Source: Acidobacteriota bacterium
GTDB taxonomy: Bacteria > Acidobacteriota > UBA6911
Direction: 5' to 3'
NCBI GenBank assembly: GCA_012719355.1
Contig: JAAYAM010000017.1
Span: 1-61,607, forward strand
DNA length: 61,607 bases
Shown here: piece by piece, positions 52,001-60,247 of the stretch
Layout of the letters: each line of letters begins with the position of its first letter
How positions within the stretch are numbered: position 1 is the stretch's first letter
Program-made: the position numbers and the translations under genes
Notes under the pieces: generated by a model
The model's input: the letters and a program-made list of their open reading frames with translations, nothing else
What the model was told of the DNA's origin: nothing
Database searches by the model: none

Positions 52001-52624
52001 TCAACTCCGCCCTCGCTTGCTGAAGAAGTCGGTTATCAGATCCTGCACGGCTTCGATGTGCCCCGAAAAGAAATGATCACTCCCCTCGATTTTGTGCAGC
52101 GTCGCCGTTGCGGGAAGCTGCGCGGCAAGCAGGTCCAGTTTTTCCGCAGAACAGAACTCATCACGGGTACCGATCACGTAAAGCGCCGGCTTGGGACACA
52201 CGTCCAGAAATCCGAAATCGTACAGGTCCAGCGGTAAGGCCAGTCCCGTCATCAGCTTGATGCGAGGGTCCGCAGACGCTACCTGCAGCCCCACCCATGC
52301 CCCGAACGAATACCCGATAACCGCCAGATCCAACCCCCGATATCTCTCTTCGAGCCACCGTATGGCCGCTCTCACGTCCTCCTTTTCTCCCATTCCATGG
52401 TCGAACTGGCCGCTGCTCTTCCCGACAGCGCGGAAATTGAAGCGGAGAGCGGTAAATCCTGCACTGGCCGCCGCCCTGGATGCCCTGTAGACGACCCGGT
52501 TGTCCATAGTGCCGCCATAGACGGGGTGAGGGTGACAAACGACGACCGCACCCTGAGGCTCGCCCTCCGGCTTACGAAGGCTCGCTTCGAGTTGCACCGC
52601 TCCGGCTGAAATCAGAAACGTCAT
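52001..52624 (-). CDS. alpha/beta hydrolase, dienelactone-hydrolase-like
   Basis: 207 residues. HPHPVYGGTMDNRVVY near 31, nucleophile Ser in IGYSFGAWVG (near 106), acid Asp in GTRDEFC (near 153), and His in GSDHFFSG (near 182) complete the triad. The family (YdeN/CutinaseLike small hydrolases with HPHP) is widespread and mostly uncharacterised; probable cytoplasmic esterase or thioesterase. The gene lies 45 bases after cbiO in the same direction. Confidence 0.85.
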   Translation of the reverse strand: MTFLISAGAVQLEASLRKPEGEPQGAVVVCHPHPVYGGTMDNRVVYRASRAAASAGFTALRFNFRAVGKSSGQFDHGMGEKEDVRAAIRWLEERYRGLDLAVIGYSFGAWVGLQVASADPRIKLMTGLALPLDLYDFGFLDVCPKPALYVIGTRDEFCSAEKLDLLAAQLPATATLHKIEGSDHFFSGHIEAVQDLITDFFSKRGRS

Positions 52625-52669
52625 ATCCGCCCCCTTGCCAATGTCAGTAAGCCACGAGGCTGCCTCAAT

Positions 52670-53413
52670 TTACGGCCTCGTTTCCGCCTTCAGAGGCAGC
52701 GGCACCTCGAGTCCGTGCTCTTCCATCAGGCGGGTATCGGAAAGGATCGTCTGGGCGTCGCCGTCAGCCCATATCTTCCCGCGGTCCATGACAACCGTCC
52801 GCGAACAGACATCGAGAACGAATCCCAAATCATGGGTCGCGACGATCAGGGTTACCTCCAGTCTGGAAACCAGCTCGATCAGGCGCTTACGGTTTCGCGG
52901 ATCAAGATTACTCGTCGGCTCGTCCATCCCCAGAATGGCCGGCTCCATTGCAAGAACGGCTGCGAGCGAGACCCGTCGCCGCTCTCCCAGGCTGAGATGA
53001 TGCGAAGAGCGCGACCCGATCGACTGCTCCAGGCCGCACTCGCGCAGCGCCTTATTCACCCTTGCAGGAATCTCCTCGGCCGGAACCCCCAGGTTCAACG
53101 GGCCAAAGGCAATGTCCTCGAAAACTGTCGGGCAGAAGAGCTGATCATTCGGGTCCTGGAAGAGCAGCCCGACTTTGCTCCGGATCTGCTGGAGATTGGA
53201 CCGCTCCAGATTCAGGTTCGCAATTTTTATCGGGCTGCTGCCGGTCAAGACTCCGTTCAGGTGCAAGAGCAGCGTCGATTTCCCGGCTCCGCTCGGGCCG
53301 ACGATGGCCACGCGCTCGCCGGTGCGCACGTCAAGATCGATTTCCTGCAATGCCCTTGTACCGTCAGGATAGCTGTAGTTGAGCCGGGTTATTCGAATCG
53401 CGTATTCAGTCAT
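52670..53413 (-). CDS. cbiO: ECF-type cobalt/nickel transporter ATPase
   Basis: 247 residues from ATG 53413 (GGGGAAAG directly upstream); the frame back to 53452 overlaps cbiQ. Walker A IVGPSGAGKSTLLLHLNG, Q-loop LFQDPNDQLFCPTVFEDIAFG (in part), signature LSLGERRRVSLAAVLA, Walker B AILGMDEPTSNLDP. Powers metal uptake with CbiQ and CbiM. Confidence 0.92.
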   Translation of the reverse strand: MTEYAIRITRLNYSYPDGTRALQEIDLDVRTGERVAIVGPSGAGKSTLLLHLNGVLTGSSPIKIANLNLERSNLQQIRSKVGLLFQDPNDQLFCPTVFEDIAFGPLNLGVPAEEIPARVNKALRECGLEQSIGSRSSHHLSLGERRRVSLAAVLAMEPAILGMDEPTSNLDPRNRKRLIELVSRLEVTLIVATHDLGFVLDVCSRTVVMDRGKIWADGDAQTILSDTRLMEEHGLEVPLPLKAETRP

Positions 53414-53423
53414 CTTTCCCCGT

Positions 53424-54131
53424 TCATCGCGCCCAAATCGTCGCGCCCACAAAAGCCGAGGTCCCCGCGAGAAACACTATGTCATGCCACGAAAACCTTC
53501 TCGGCGCAACGACCGGGAAATCGCCGGAATACCCTCTCGACAGCATGGCTGAATGCATCCGTTCAGCCCGCTCAAAGGAACGGATCAGGAGAGTCCCCAG
53601 CATTGAACTCAGAATCCTGAGTTCCTCTGTTAACGGGGCTCGTCCCACCCGCCTGCAGTCGCGAGCCTGTTTCATTCGCATCGCCTCTTCCATCAGCACA
53701 AAGAGGTAACGATACAGAAACCCGAGGTTTATCACCACGATCTGTGGGAACCCGAATCTCCGCAGACCGCACAGGAGTTCGGCAAAACGTGTCGTGTTGG
53801 TCAAGAGAATAAGAAGTATGAGACAGAGAACCGCCCTGACGGCCAGCGCTCCGAATCCTGCATATCCCTTCCATGGCGCGGCGACGGCGGCCAGCATGAT
53901 GAATGGAAGAAGCACCACCATCCGTTTCATGATATACCCGAGCGGTATCTGGGAGATTCCCATCAGAACGGCCGCCGCGAAGAGATAGGAAAAGAAGATC
54001 GCCTCGGCGTCCGTCGGAATGCTCAAGACTCCCACAATCAGAATCGCGAATGCCAGAAGCTTTGTCCTCGATTCCAGGGTATGGAGCGGAGAATCCAGCG
54101 AGGAGTATCGGTCGATGAAGTTGTGTCTCAC
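53424..54131 (-). CDS. cbiQ: ECF-type cobalt/nickel transporter transmembrane protein
   Basis: 235 residues, about six membrane helices. The conserved T-component coupling motif AMLSRGYSGDFP (ARG-type, near 195) contacts the ATPase. N terminus RYSSLDSPLHTLESRTKLLAF is typical of CbiQ. It overlaps cbiM by 4 bases and is followed by cbiO after 10 bases. Confidence 0.92.
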   Translation of the reverse strand: MRHNFIDRYSSLDSPLHTLESRTKLLAFAILIVGVLSIPTDAEAIFFSYLFAAAVLMGISQIPLGYIMKRMVVLLPFIMLAAVAAPWKGYAGFGALAVRAVLCLILLILLTNTTRFAELLCGLRRFGFPQIVVINLGFLYRYLFVLMEEAMRMKQARDCRRVGRAPLTEELRILSSMLGTLLIRSFERAERMHSAMLSRGYSGDFPVVAPRRFSWHDIVFLAGTSAFVGATIWAR

Positions 54132-55012
54132 GGCCGGCTCCTGCGCCTCCAGATGAAAGCCAGCAAGAATCCCGTGACAATGACAAGAGTGAAGATTGTG
54201 CCACTGATAAGAAAGTCAATGCCGCTCAGCGCCGATTCCTCCGCCACATGAGATTGCGAGGCGATGAGCAGCTTTTCCATCGGGTCCGGCAGGCTGGAAC
54301 TCCCCGCGAGTACAAGTATCACGGCGGGCATGCCTATAAACACGAGAGCTCCGGCCCAATCCGCGCCTCGAAATCTGCCGGCGCCGTTTGTGTCCAGCAG
54401 GTCCGGGCGCACTCTACTGAGAAATCCGAGGACTCCGGCAGTCAGGGCCCCCTCGATTACACCGACAATCATGTGGTAACCCGGTATTGCCGCCAGCCCT
54501 ATCTGGAGAGGAACCGCGCCCGAGAGGCCCAGCTGAAGCGCACAGAACGCGGAAGAAATTACAGAGGAGAACCATCCGGCGAGGAATCCCGCGACCGCCA
54601 GGCGATTGTCTCTACCCGACTTTCCCTTGAACAACCTGAAGACCGCATATCCGCTGAAGCAGGTAATCGCGCCAATGTTGAATATGTTAGCTCCCAGGGC
54701 TATCAGCCCCCCATCCTGCAGGAACAGCGCCTGTGCGATTACCACGGTCGCCATGGTCAGGAATCCCGCCATCGGCCCGAGCAGTATGGCAAGAAGGCTT
54801 CCGCCGATCAGGTGGCCGGATGTGCCCCCGGCCACCGGAAAATTCAGCATCTGGGCGGCGAAGACAAACGCGCCGAGCACTCCCATGAGCGGGATTATCC
54901 GGTCGGATAGATCAATCCGGGCCCTTCTTGCCGCAAACAGTATTCCCGCCGCGGAAATCACGTCGAGCGAGAGCGCGACGCGGGTGGTCAGAAAGCCGTC
55001 AGGTATATGCAT
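54128..55012 (-). CDS. cbiM: cobalt/nickel ECF substrate-binding component CbiM with CbiN-like end
   Basis: 294 residues. Begins MHIPDGFLTT, where the N-terminal amine and His2 help bind Co2+ or Ni2+. Helix blocks GGTSGHLIGGSLLAILLGP and LGANIFNIGAI follow. Residues about 225-294 form an extra part with two helices and SSLPDPMEKLL, resembling the PDGLE/CbiN domain, so CbiM and CbiN are fused (NikMN style). Metal choice between Co and Ni is open. Lies 66 bases downstream of nrfA. Confidence 0.9.
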   Translation of the reverse strand: MHIPDGFLTTRVALSLDVISAAGILFAARRARIDLSDRIIPLMGVLGAFVFAAQMLNFPVAGGTSGHLIGGSLLAILLGPMAGFLTMATVVIAQALFLQDGGLIALGANIFNIGAITCFSGYAVFRLFKGKSGRDNRLAVAGFLAGWFSSVISSAFCALQLGLSGAVPLQIGLAAIPGYHMIVGVIEGALTAGVLGFLSRVRPDLLDTNGAGRFRGADWAGALVFIGMPAVILVLAGSSSLPDPMEKLLIASQSHVAEESALSGIDFLISGTIFTLVIVTGFLLAFIWRRRSRP

Positions 55013-55078
55013 CGCGGAAATTGTAGTTCAACGAGGCTATGAAAGACAGAGACGATCCGTCCGGCTGACGCAGGCATC

Positions 55079-56476
55079 TTATGTCTTCGGGTCGGGCGCA
55101 TCTTCGGCGCGAATCAAGGGGCGGGCTTTGATGCCGCGCACGGCAAGCTGCCCGCGGCGAGCATGATCAAGAGCCTCCACGAGGATACGCAGTGTCTCTG
55201 CAGAGGCATGGAACCCCATCGAGTTTTCCGCTTCTACATAGTCAATGTAAAACTGCGCACTCCGCTGATAGCTGCGGGCGAGGTTCAGATCTTCTTCTGC
55301 ACGCCCATCCTTCATTGCGTCGCGTATGTCGAAAATCAGTTCGACCAGCGCATCCATGGCACGGTCTCTCGCCTCACCAAACCTGACCTGGATGTCCTCC
55401 GCCCGAGCCTTCAATTCCTCTTCGGAAAAATGGTGGCACGTCTGGCAGGCGCGGTTGATATTGAGCAGCGGGCTGCGGACATGATGATCGCTGATCTTCA
55501 AGCCGCCGTGTCGCTGATAAGGCATGTGGCAGTCGGCGCAGGCCACGCCCGAGCGCGCATGTACGCCCTGGCTGAAAATCTCGAATTCAGGGTGCTGCGC
55601 CTTGAGCACGGGCGCCTTTGTTTCCGCGTGCACCCAGTCACGAAAATTCTGTTCATTGTAGTACGCCAGGGCGTCTTCGACTTTCAGCCCTTTCGTCCAC
55701 GGGAAAACGAGCCGCTTTTCGTCCCCTTTGAAGTAGTACTCCACATGGCACTGAGCACAGACATAGGTGCGCATTTCCTGTGCCGTGGCGCTGTTGACAT
55801 CATAGTCCTTCACTCCCTCAGACGCCTTGAGGGCTTTTATCCCTTCAATGAACGCGGGCCTGGTGATGCGCAGCTGCATGGTTTCCGGATGATGGCAGTC
55901 AATGCAGGCGACGGGGTGGCTGACAAGTTTCGTAGCCTCCTGATAAGGCATGCGGTTCAGTTTCTCAAAGCCCGCAAAAATGTCTCCGTTCCCCAGCTCG
56001 CGGTAGGTGACATACGTCGAGGCATGGCAGTTGAGGCATGTCCCGGGCTGGCTGAATTCCTGAACGCGTCGTGTGAATCGCTGATCGGTCAGCATGTATG
56101 CGTGGCCTCGCTCTTCCCGGAAATCAACGGCGAAGGCATATCCCGCCCACATGATCTTCAGGCGAGGGTCACCCGCCAGCTTGTTCCGGGAGACCGAACT
56201 CCTCGGATCCGCCTCAGTAGGCGCGTGCCGTAGCGCCTCTGATCCACCATAGCGCGTCCTCTCCTGATCGACCGTTCGTTGATACGTATCGTACTGGAGC
56301 GGGAAATTCCTTGCCCAAACAGCAGGATCATCGATATTCTCGGTCAGTTTCACCACCCGAAAAAACGGATCCTGCGCCTCCTGCCTGCGCTCGAATATGT
56401 TAACCAGCAATGCAATCACCAGGATCGTCACGACTGAGGAAGCCGCGACCACAAAAAGCGTTCGTCTACTCATCAT
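55079..56476 (-). CDS. nrfA: cytochrome c nitrite reductase, ammonia-forming, pentaheme
   Basis: 465 residues, N-terminal anchor/signal 1-28. Five heme motifs: C147LNCH, C191IDCH, C240AQCH, C313ADCH, C344QTCH. Spacing of motifs 2-4 (49 and 73 residues) matches E. coli NrfA. The first, active-site motif is CxxCH rather than CxxCK, so the proximal ligand would be His. CHVEYYF and KAQHPEFE carry the catalytic Tyr and His region. Reduces nitrite to ammonium in the periplasm with NrfH. Starts 9 bases after the nrfH stop. Confidence 0.94.
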   Translation of the reverse strand: MMSRRTLFVVAASSVVTILVIALLVNIFERRQEAQDPFFRVVKLTENIDDPAVWARNFPLQYDTYQRTVDQERTRYGGSEALRHAPTEADPRSSVSRNKLAGDPRLKIMWAGYAFAVDFREERGHAYMLTDQRFTRRVQEFSQPGTCLNCHASTYVTYRELGNGDIFAGFEKLNRMPYQEATKLVSHPVACIDCHHPETMQLRITRPAFIEGIKALKASEGVKDYDVNSATAQEMRTYVCAQCHVEYYFKGDEKRLVFPWTKGLKVEDALAYYNEQNFRDWVHAETKAPVLKAQHPEFEIFSQGVHARSGVACADCHMPYQRHGGLKISDHHVRSPLLNINRACQTCHHFSEEELKARAEDIQVRFGEARDRAMDALVELIFDIRDAMKDGRAEEDLNLARSYQRSAQFYIDYVEAENSMGFHASAETLRILVEALDHARRGQLAVRGIKARPLIRAEDAPDPKT

Positions 56477-56485
56477 CTGCTCTCT

Positions 56486-56965
56486 TCATAGGTGCCCCAC
56501 TGTACCGTGGCACTCGATACACTGAACATCTGAACCGTGAGCCCGGGTCTGCCTTATCGAGTCGACAATCCTGTCATGACACTTCAGGCAAGCCGATTCG
56601 GTGACCTGGTAGCTCCGAGGTGTTATCAGGATTTCGTCAGGAAATCTGCCGGTTGTAAAGGCGAGCGAATGAAAGAATCCGTTCGTGGCTTTCGTGCGGT
56701 ACTTCGCCACGAATCCGGGGGGCGTATGACAGTCGTTGCACACCGCAACTTTGCCATGGCTCGATTTTATCCAGCTTTCATACTGCCCGCGCATCACGTG
56801 GCAGTTCGCGCAAGCTTCGGGACGGTCTGTCAGATAAGAGGAGCCTCGCGCGTAACCGAACGTGTAGAGCGCGACCCCCAGCATGATTCCAACAACAACC
56901 GCCGGCAGAATTCTCGTCAACACTTCCTGTTCCTCTGCTCCGGATGACGGTTTATTCCCGCACAT
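56486..56965 (-). CDS. nrfH: NrfH tetraheme quinol dehydrogenase subunit
   Basis: 159 residues. Membrane helix about 17-38, then four hemes: C52ANCHVM, C76NDCH, C126LKCH, C149IECH. The CxxCHxM of heme 1 is the NrfH hallmark, where Met is axial ligand. It anchors NrfA and passes electrons from menaquinol. Belongs to the NapC/NirT family. First gene of the nrf operon. Confidence 0.93.
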   Translation of the reverse strand: MCGNKPSSGAEEQEVLTRILPAVVVGIMLGVALYTFGYARGSSYLTDRPEACANCHVMRGQYESWIKSSHGKVAVCNDCHTPPGFVAKYRTKATNGFFHSLAFTTGRFPDEILITPRSYQVTESACLKCHDRIVDSIRQTRAHGSDVQCIECHGTVGHL

Positions 56966-57130
56966 CCTACTATTGAATCAGCCGCAATACCATCCTCTCC
57001 TTCTGTTTTTTGCAGCCGGACAGTCACCGCGCGGGCTTGATTTTACCCCGCCGAACGGTAAAGATGCTCACCATTGGGACTGCCATAACACCCCCCTCTT
57101 GCGAACCACCATAAAACGAGGAACTCTCAA

Positions 57131-58537
57131 ATGAGAACCATCACATACAGGATCGGCCGGATAGCACTGGCTGCCGGCGCGGCTCTTGCCTTAACCCTTT
57201 CGATCGGCGCGCAGTCACGCTCTCAGAAACCGACACAGGATGATCGGGAGCGTTCGTCATACACACCTGTGAACGAAGAGCCTTTCGAGGAAGTAAGGAA
57301 GCGGGACATCGCGGAAAAACCACGCATCATGGCGGCCCACATGAAACTGCTGGAGTCGCGCTACGATCTGAGCCGCCGCGTGGCGCCTGATGCGACAATG
57401 ACCCGCGGCAAACCGATTCCGGTCGGCCCCACCGCCCGGCTGAAGGGAGGATTGACATGGGAGCAGCTGGGGAAAATGACTCCGGAAGAGATAAGGGAAA
57501 AAGATGTATTCCCTTATCTGCCGCTGCCGCACATGAATCATCCAGTCGGCGGCATGGTCTTCCCTCAGATGCAGATAAAGCAGATGCCGCGCCTTGAACG
57601 TTTCGATCTCGATTTCGACCTCCCGGAGCACTTCCTGCCGGAATTCCCGCCGGCCATGTTTCTGACAACCAGGCCCGATCTGGGAGACGTCTCAAAGGGC
57701 CAGATTGTGACAATCGACAACTTCTATGAGTTGTTCAACGGAATACTGAACCCCAAGCAACTCGATGGACTCCGGTTGCTGGTAACGCAGTTTCCACAGC
57801 AGCAGTTCAACGCCACCGAGGACCGCAAGACGGACAAACCCGAAGGGATGTTGGGGGTTACCTGTTTCGACTGTCACGTAAACGGCCATACATCAGCAGC
57901 AACCCACCTGGTAGGGGATATCCGTCCGCAGGAACATCGCAGGCGTATCGATACCCCCACTTTGCGGGGAGTCAACATCCAGAGGCTGTTCGGCTCGCAG
58001 CGGGCGCTTCGCACAGTCGAAGACTTCACCGAGTTTGAACAGCGCGCAGCCTATTTCGACGGCGACATAGTGCAGGCAATCAAGAAAGGACTGAACATCC
58101 TCGAGCGCGGCCACCAGGTCCACAATATGGCGGAAGTTCAGGAACTGCTGGATTTTCCGCCGGCACCCAAACTCGACCTCTTCGGGCGTCTCGATCCTGC
58201 CAGGGCTACACAGGCGGAACTTAGAGGGGAGGATCTCTTTTTCAACAAGGCCAAGTGCGCTCCCTGCCACACGCCTCCTTATTACACAGACAGCCTGATG
58301 CATGACCTGAAGGTCGAACGCTTCTATAAGCCCCGCATGGAAGGAGGCATGATGATGACGGCACAGGGGCCGATAAAAACGTTCCCCCTGCGCGGAATCA
58401 AGGAATCGCCGCCCTATTTCCACGACGGGCGGCTGTTGACCCTTGAGGATACCGTGGAGTTCTTCAACATCGTGCTCCAGACCGGACTGACACAACAGGA
58501 AAAGGCGGATCTCGTAGCCTTCCTCAGGACACTGTGA
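57131..58537 (+). CDS. exported di-heme cytochrome, CcpA/MauG-related
   Basis: 468 residues with a signal peptide (about 1-27). Heme motifs C245FDCH and C376APCH; the second is followed by YYTDSLMHDL and an ESPPYFHDGRLLTLEDTVEFFN block, the C-terminal pattern of bacterial cytochrome c peroxidase/MauG proteins. The first about 230 residues lack similarity to CcpA and are rich in Pro, Met and Phe. Likely a periplasmic peroxidase or electron carrier; MauG-like oxidase activity is possible. It is divergent from nrfH, so co-regulation is plausible. Confidence 0.8.
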   Translation: MRTITYRIGRIALAAGAALALTLSIGAQSRSQKPTQDDRERSSYTPVNEEPFEEVRKRDIAEKPRIMAAHMKLLESRYDLSRRVAPDATMTRGKPIPVGPTARLKGGLTWEQLGKMTPEEIREKDVFPYLPLPHMNHPVGGMVFPQMQIKQMPRLERFDLDFDLPEHFLPEFPPAMFLTTRPDLGDVSKGQIVTIDNFYELFNGILNPKQLDGLRLLVTQFPQQQFNATEDRKTDKPEGMLGVTCFDCHVNGHTSAATHLVGDIRPQEHRRRIDTPTLRGVNIQRLFGSQRALRTVEDFTEFEQRAAYFDGDIVQAIKKGLNILERGHQVHNMAEVQELLDFPPAPKLDLFGRLDPARATQAELRGEDLFFNKAKCAPCHTPPYYTDSLMHDLKVERFYKPRMEGGMMMTAQGPIKTFPLRGIKESPPYFHDGRLLTLEDTVEFFNIVLQTGLTQQEKADLVAFLRTL

Positions 58538-58619
58538 TTCCACGGCTGCCCACAACTGTGTTGCTTTGCAGCCGCCGCAGACGATAGAATCGGCCGCGTT
58601 TGCACGAGGAGTCACCGAT

Positions 58620-59813
58620 ATGACCGTCGCTACCACAATTCAGCAGCAGCTCCAGGGCGCCTCCTGGATCCGAAAGATGTTCGAGGAAGGGATTCGCCTG
58701 AAGGCCGAACGGGGCGCGGAAAACATCTTCGATTTCACTCTGGGAAATCCGAGTGAGGATCCGCCGCCGGGTGTAATCGAAACGTTTCAGCGCCTGGCAA
58801 ATCGGAATGCGCCGGGTTCTCACGGCTACATGCCGAATTCCGGGTTCCAGGCAGCAAGAAGAGTCGTCGCAGAACGCCTCAAGAGGGACACCGGCCTTCC
58901 ATTCGATGAGAACCTCGTCCTTATGACGGTCGGTTGTGCGGGAGCTATGAATACCGCACTCAAGGCGCTTCTTGATCCCGGCGACGAAGTGATCGTCCCT
59001 ATGCCCGCCTTTCCCGATTACCAGTTCTATATAACAAACCACGGCGGAAGAATGGTGCCGGTGGAAACGGATGAAGATTTTTCGCTCGATGTGGCGCGGA
59101 TCGAGGCCGGGATAACGGTCCGGACCCGCGCCATTATCCTGAATTCCCCCAACAATCCGACAGGCGTCATCTACTCTGAACAGGTACTGCGGGATCTGGA
59201 CTCGGTGCTGAGGAAAGCCGATCACACGATAGTGGCCATCAGCGACGAACCCTACAAATCGATTGTGTACGACGGCGCAAAATGCCCTGAGATGGCATCA
59301 ATAGTTTCCAACTGCATGGTCACCACATCCTGGTCCAAGACTTGGGCTCTGGCGGGTGAACGGATCGGCTACCTGGCAATTTCTCCGCGGATTCCGGATG
59401 CGGCCGCATTGTCAGTCGCCTGCAATTTCACCAACCGCATTCTCGGATACATCAACGCGCCTGCAATCTGGCAGCTCGTTGCCGCAGAGGCGCCCGAGGA
59501 AATGACGGATTTGGCGGCATACCATGAGAAGAGGTCGCTGTTGTGCGACGGCCTTGCGGAGATCGGCTATAAGGTCAAGAAGCCTCAGGGCGCGTTCTAC
59601 GTATTCCTCAAGACACCCATCCCGGACGACCTGGTTTTTGCCCGGACACTCCAGGAAGAGGGGGTGCTGGCCGTACCGGGAAGCGGCTTCGGGCGCAGCG
59701 GCTTTGTCCGGCTCTCCCTTACCGTCCCCAGGGACACGATAATCCGTTCGCTTCCCGCTTTTTCCCGGGCATTGCAGAAGCAGACGGTCGGTCCCGGAAC
59801 CCGCTCAATCTGA
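58620..59813 (+). CDS. class I/II aminotransferase (aspartate aminotransferase fold)
   Basis: 397 residues from ATG 58620 with GAGGAG eight bases upstream; a TTG at 58566 is a poorer choice. PLP site: Lys240 in TTSWSKTWALAGERIGYLA, NSPNNPTGVIY near 175, Asp in SDEPYKS near 209, and the C-terminal Arg in GFVRLSL. PLP-dependent amino transfer between an amino acid and a 2-oxo acid; exact substrate not readable. Confidence 0.88.
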   Translation: MTVATTIQQQLQGASWIRKMFEEGIRLKAERGAENIFDFTLGNPSEDPPPGVIETFQRLANRNAPGSHGYMPNSGFQAARRVVAERLKRDTGLPFDENLVLMTVGCAGAMNTALKALLDPGDEVIVPMPAFPDYQFYITNHGGRMVPVETDEDFSLDVARIEAGITVRTRAIILNSPNNPTGVIYSEQVLRDLDSVLRKADHTIVAISDEPYKSIVYDGAKCPEMASIVSNCMVTTSWSKTWALAGERIGYLAISPRIPDAAALSVACNFTNRILGYINAPAIWQLVAAEAPEEMTDLAAYHEKRSLLCDGLAEIGYKVKKPQGAFYVFLKTPIPDDLVFARTLQEEGVLAVPGSGFGRSGFVRLSLTVPRDTIIRSLPAFSRALQKQTVGPGTRSI

Positions 59814-59894
59814 GATATGAATTTTGAATTCAGGAATTTAATAGTATTATTTTAAGAAAACATAAGGTTCTCTTATCGAAGGAGTGAGTGACAC

Positions 59895-60197
59895 ATGAAG
59901 AGTTTTTGCACACTGACCGCTTTAGCATTGCTCGTTGCAGTGCCCCTGTCCCTGATGGCTGCAGAAGACGGCGCCGCGGTTTACAAATCCAAGTGCGCGG
60001 CCTGTCACGGAGACAACGGCGAGGGCAAGTCCGCGATAAAGATGCCTCCCGTCAAAGGAACCACCATGACGGTAGAGCAGCTCGTCCCCTATCTGACCAA
60101 AGGTGAACCCGGCAAGACCATCCACGGCAAGCCGATCTCCGGCCTTTCCGAGGAACAGGCTAAAGCGGTTTCCGAATTCATCAAAGAAATGAAATAG
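59895..60197 (+). CDS. small exported cytochrome c (class I)
   Basis: 100 residues; signal peptide about 1-22 (LALLVAVPLSLMAA) and one heme C34AACH. A distal Met (Met50 or Met58) is available. A strong GAAGGAG precedes the ATG; the AT-rich upstream has a TATTAT at 59845. Periplasmic electron carrier, possibly serving the di-heme enzyme or NrfHA. Followed by a terminator-like hairpin. Confidence 0.9.
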   Translation: MKSFCTLTALALLVAVPLSLMAAEDGAAVYKSKCAACHGDNGEGKSAIKMPPVKGTTMTVEQLVPYLTKGEPGKTIHGKPISGLSEEQAKAVSEFIKEMK

Positions 60198-60217
60198 TGC
60201 AGTTGCCCGGTAGTGGA

Positions 60218-60247
60218 GAAAGGGATCTGCTTACGCAAATCCCTTTC
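60218..60247. terminator. hairpin behind cytochrome c and the histidine kinase 3' end
   Basis: GAAAGGGAT (60218-60226) pairs with ATCCCTTTC (60239-60247), with TGC/GCA inside. It covers the stop codon of the convergent kinase gene. It could terminate the cytochrome transcript; there is no long T tract. Confidence 0.55.

Noticed and set aside
54988-55078. Cobalamin or nickel/cobalt riboswitch before cbiM
   Set aside because: The gap behind nrfA is only 66 bases and shows no conserved structure.
55163-56233. 356-codon plus-strand frame opposite nrfA
   Set aside because: nrfA has five correctly spaced heme motifs; the opposite frame has no family pattern or ribosome site.
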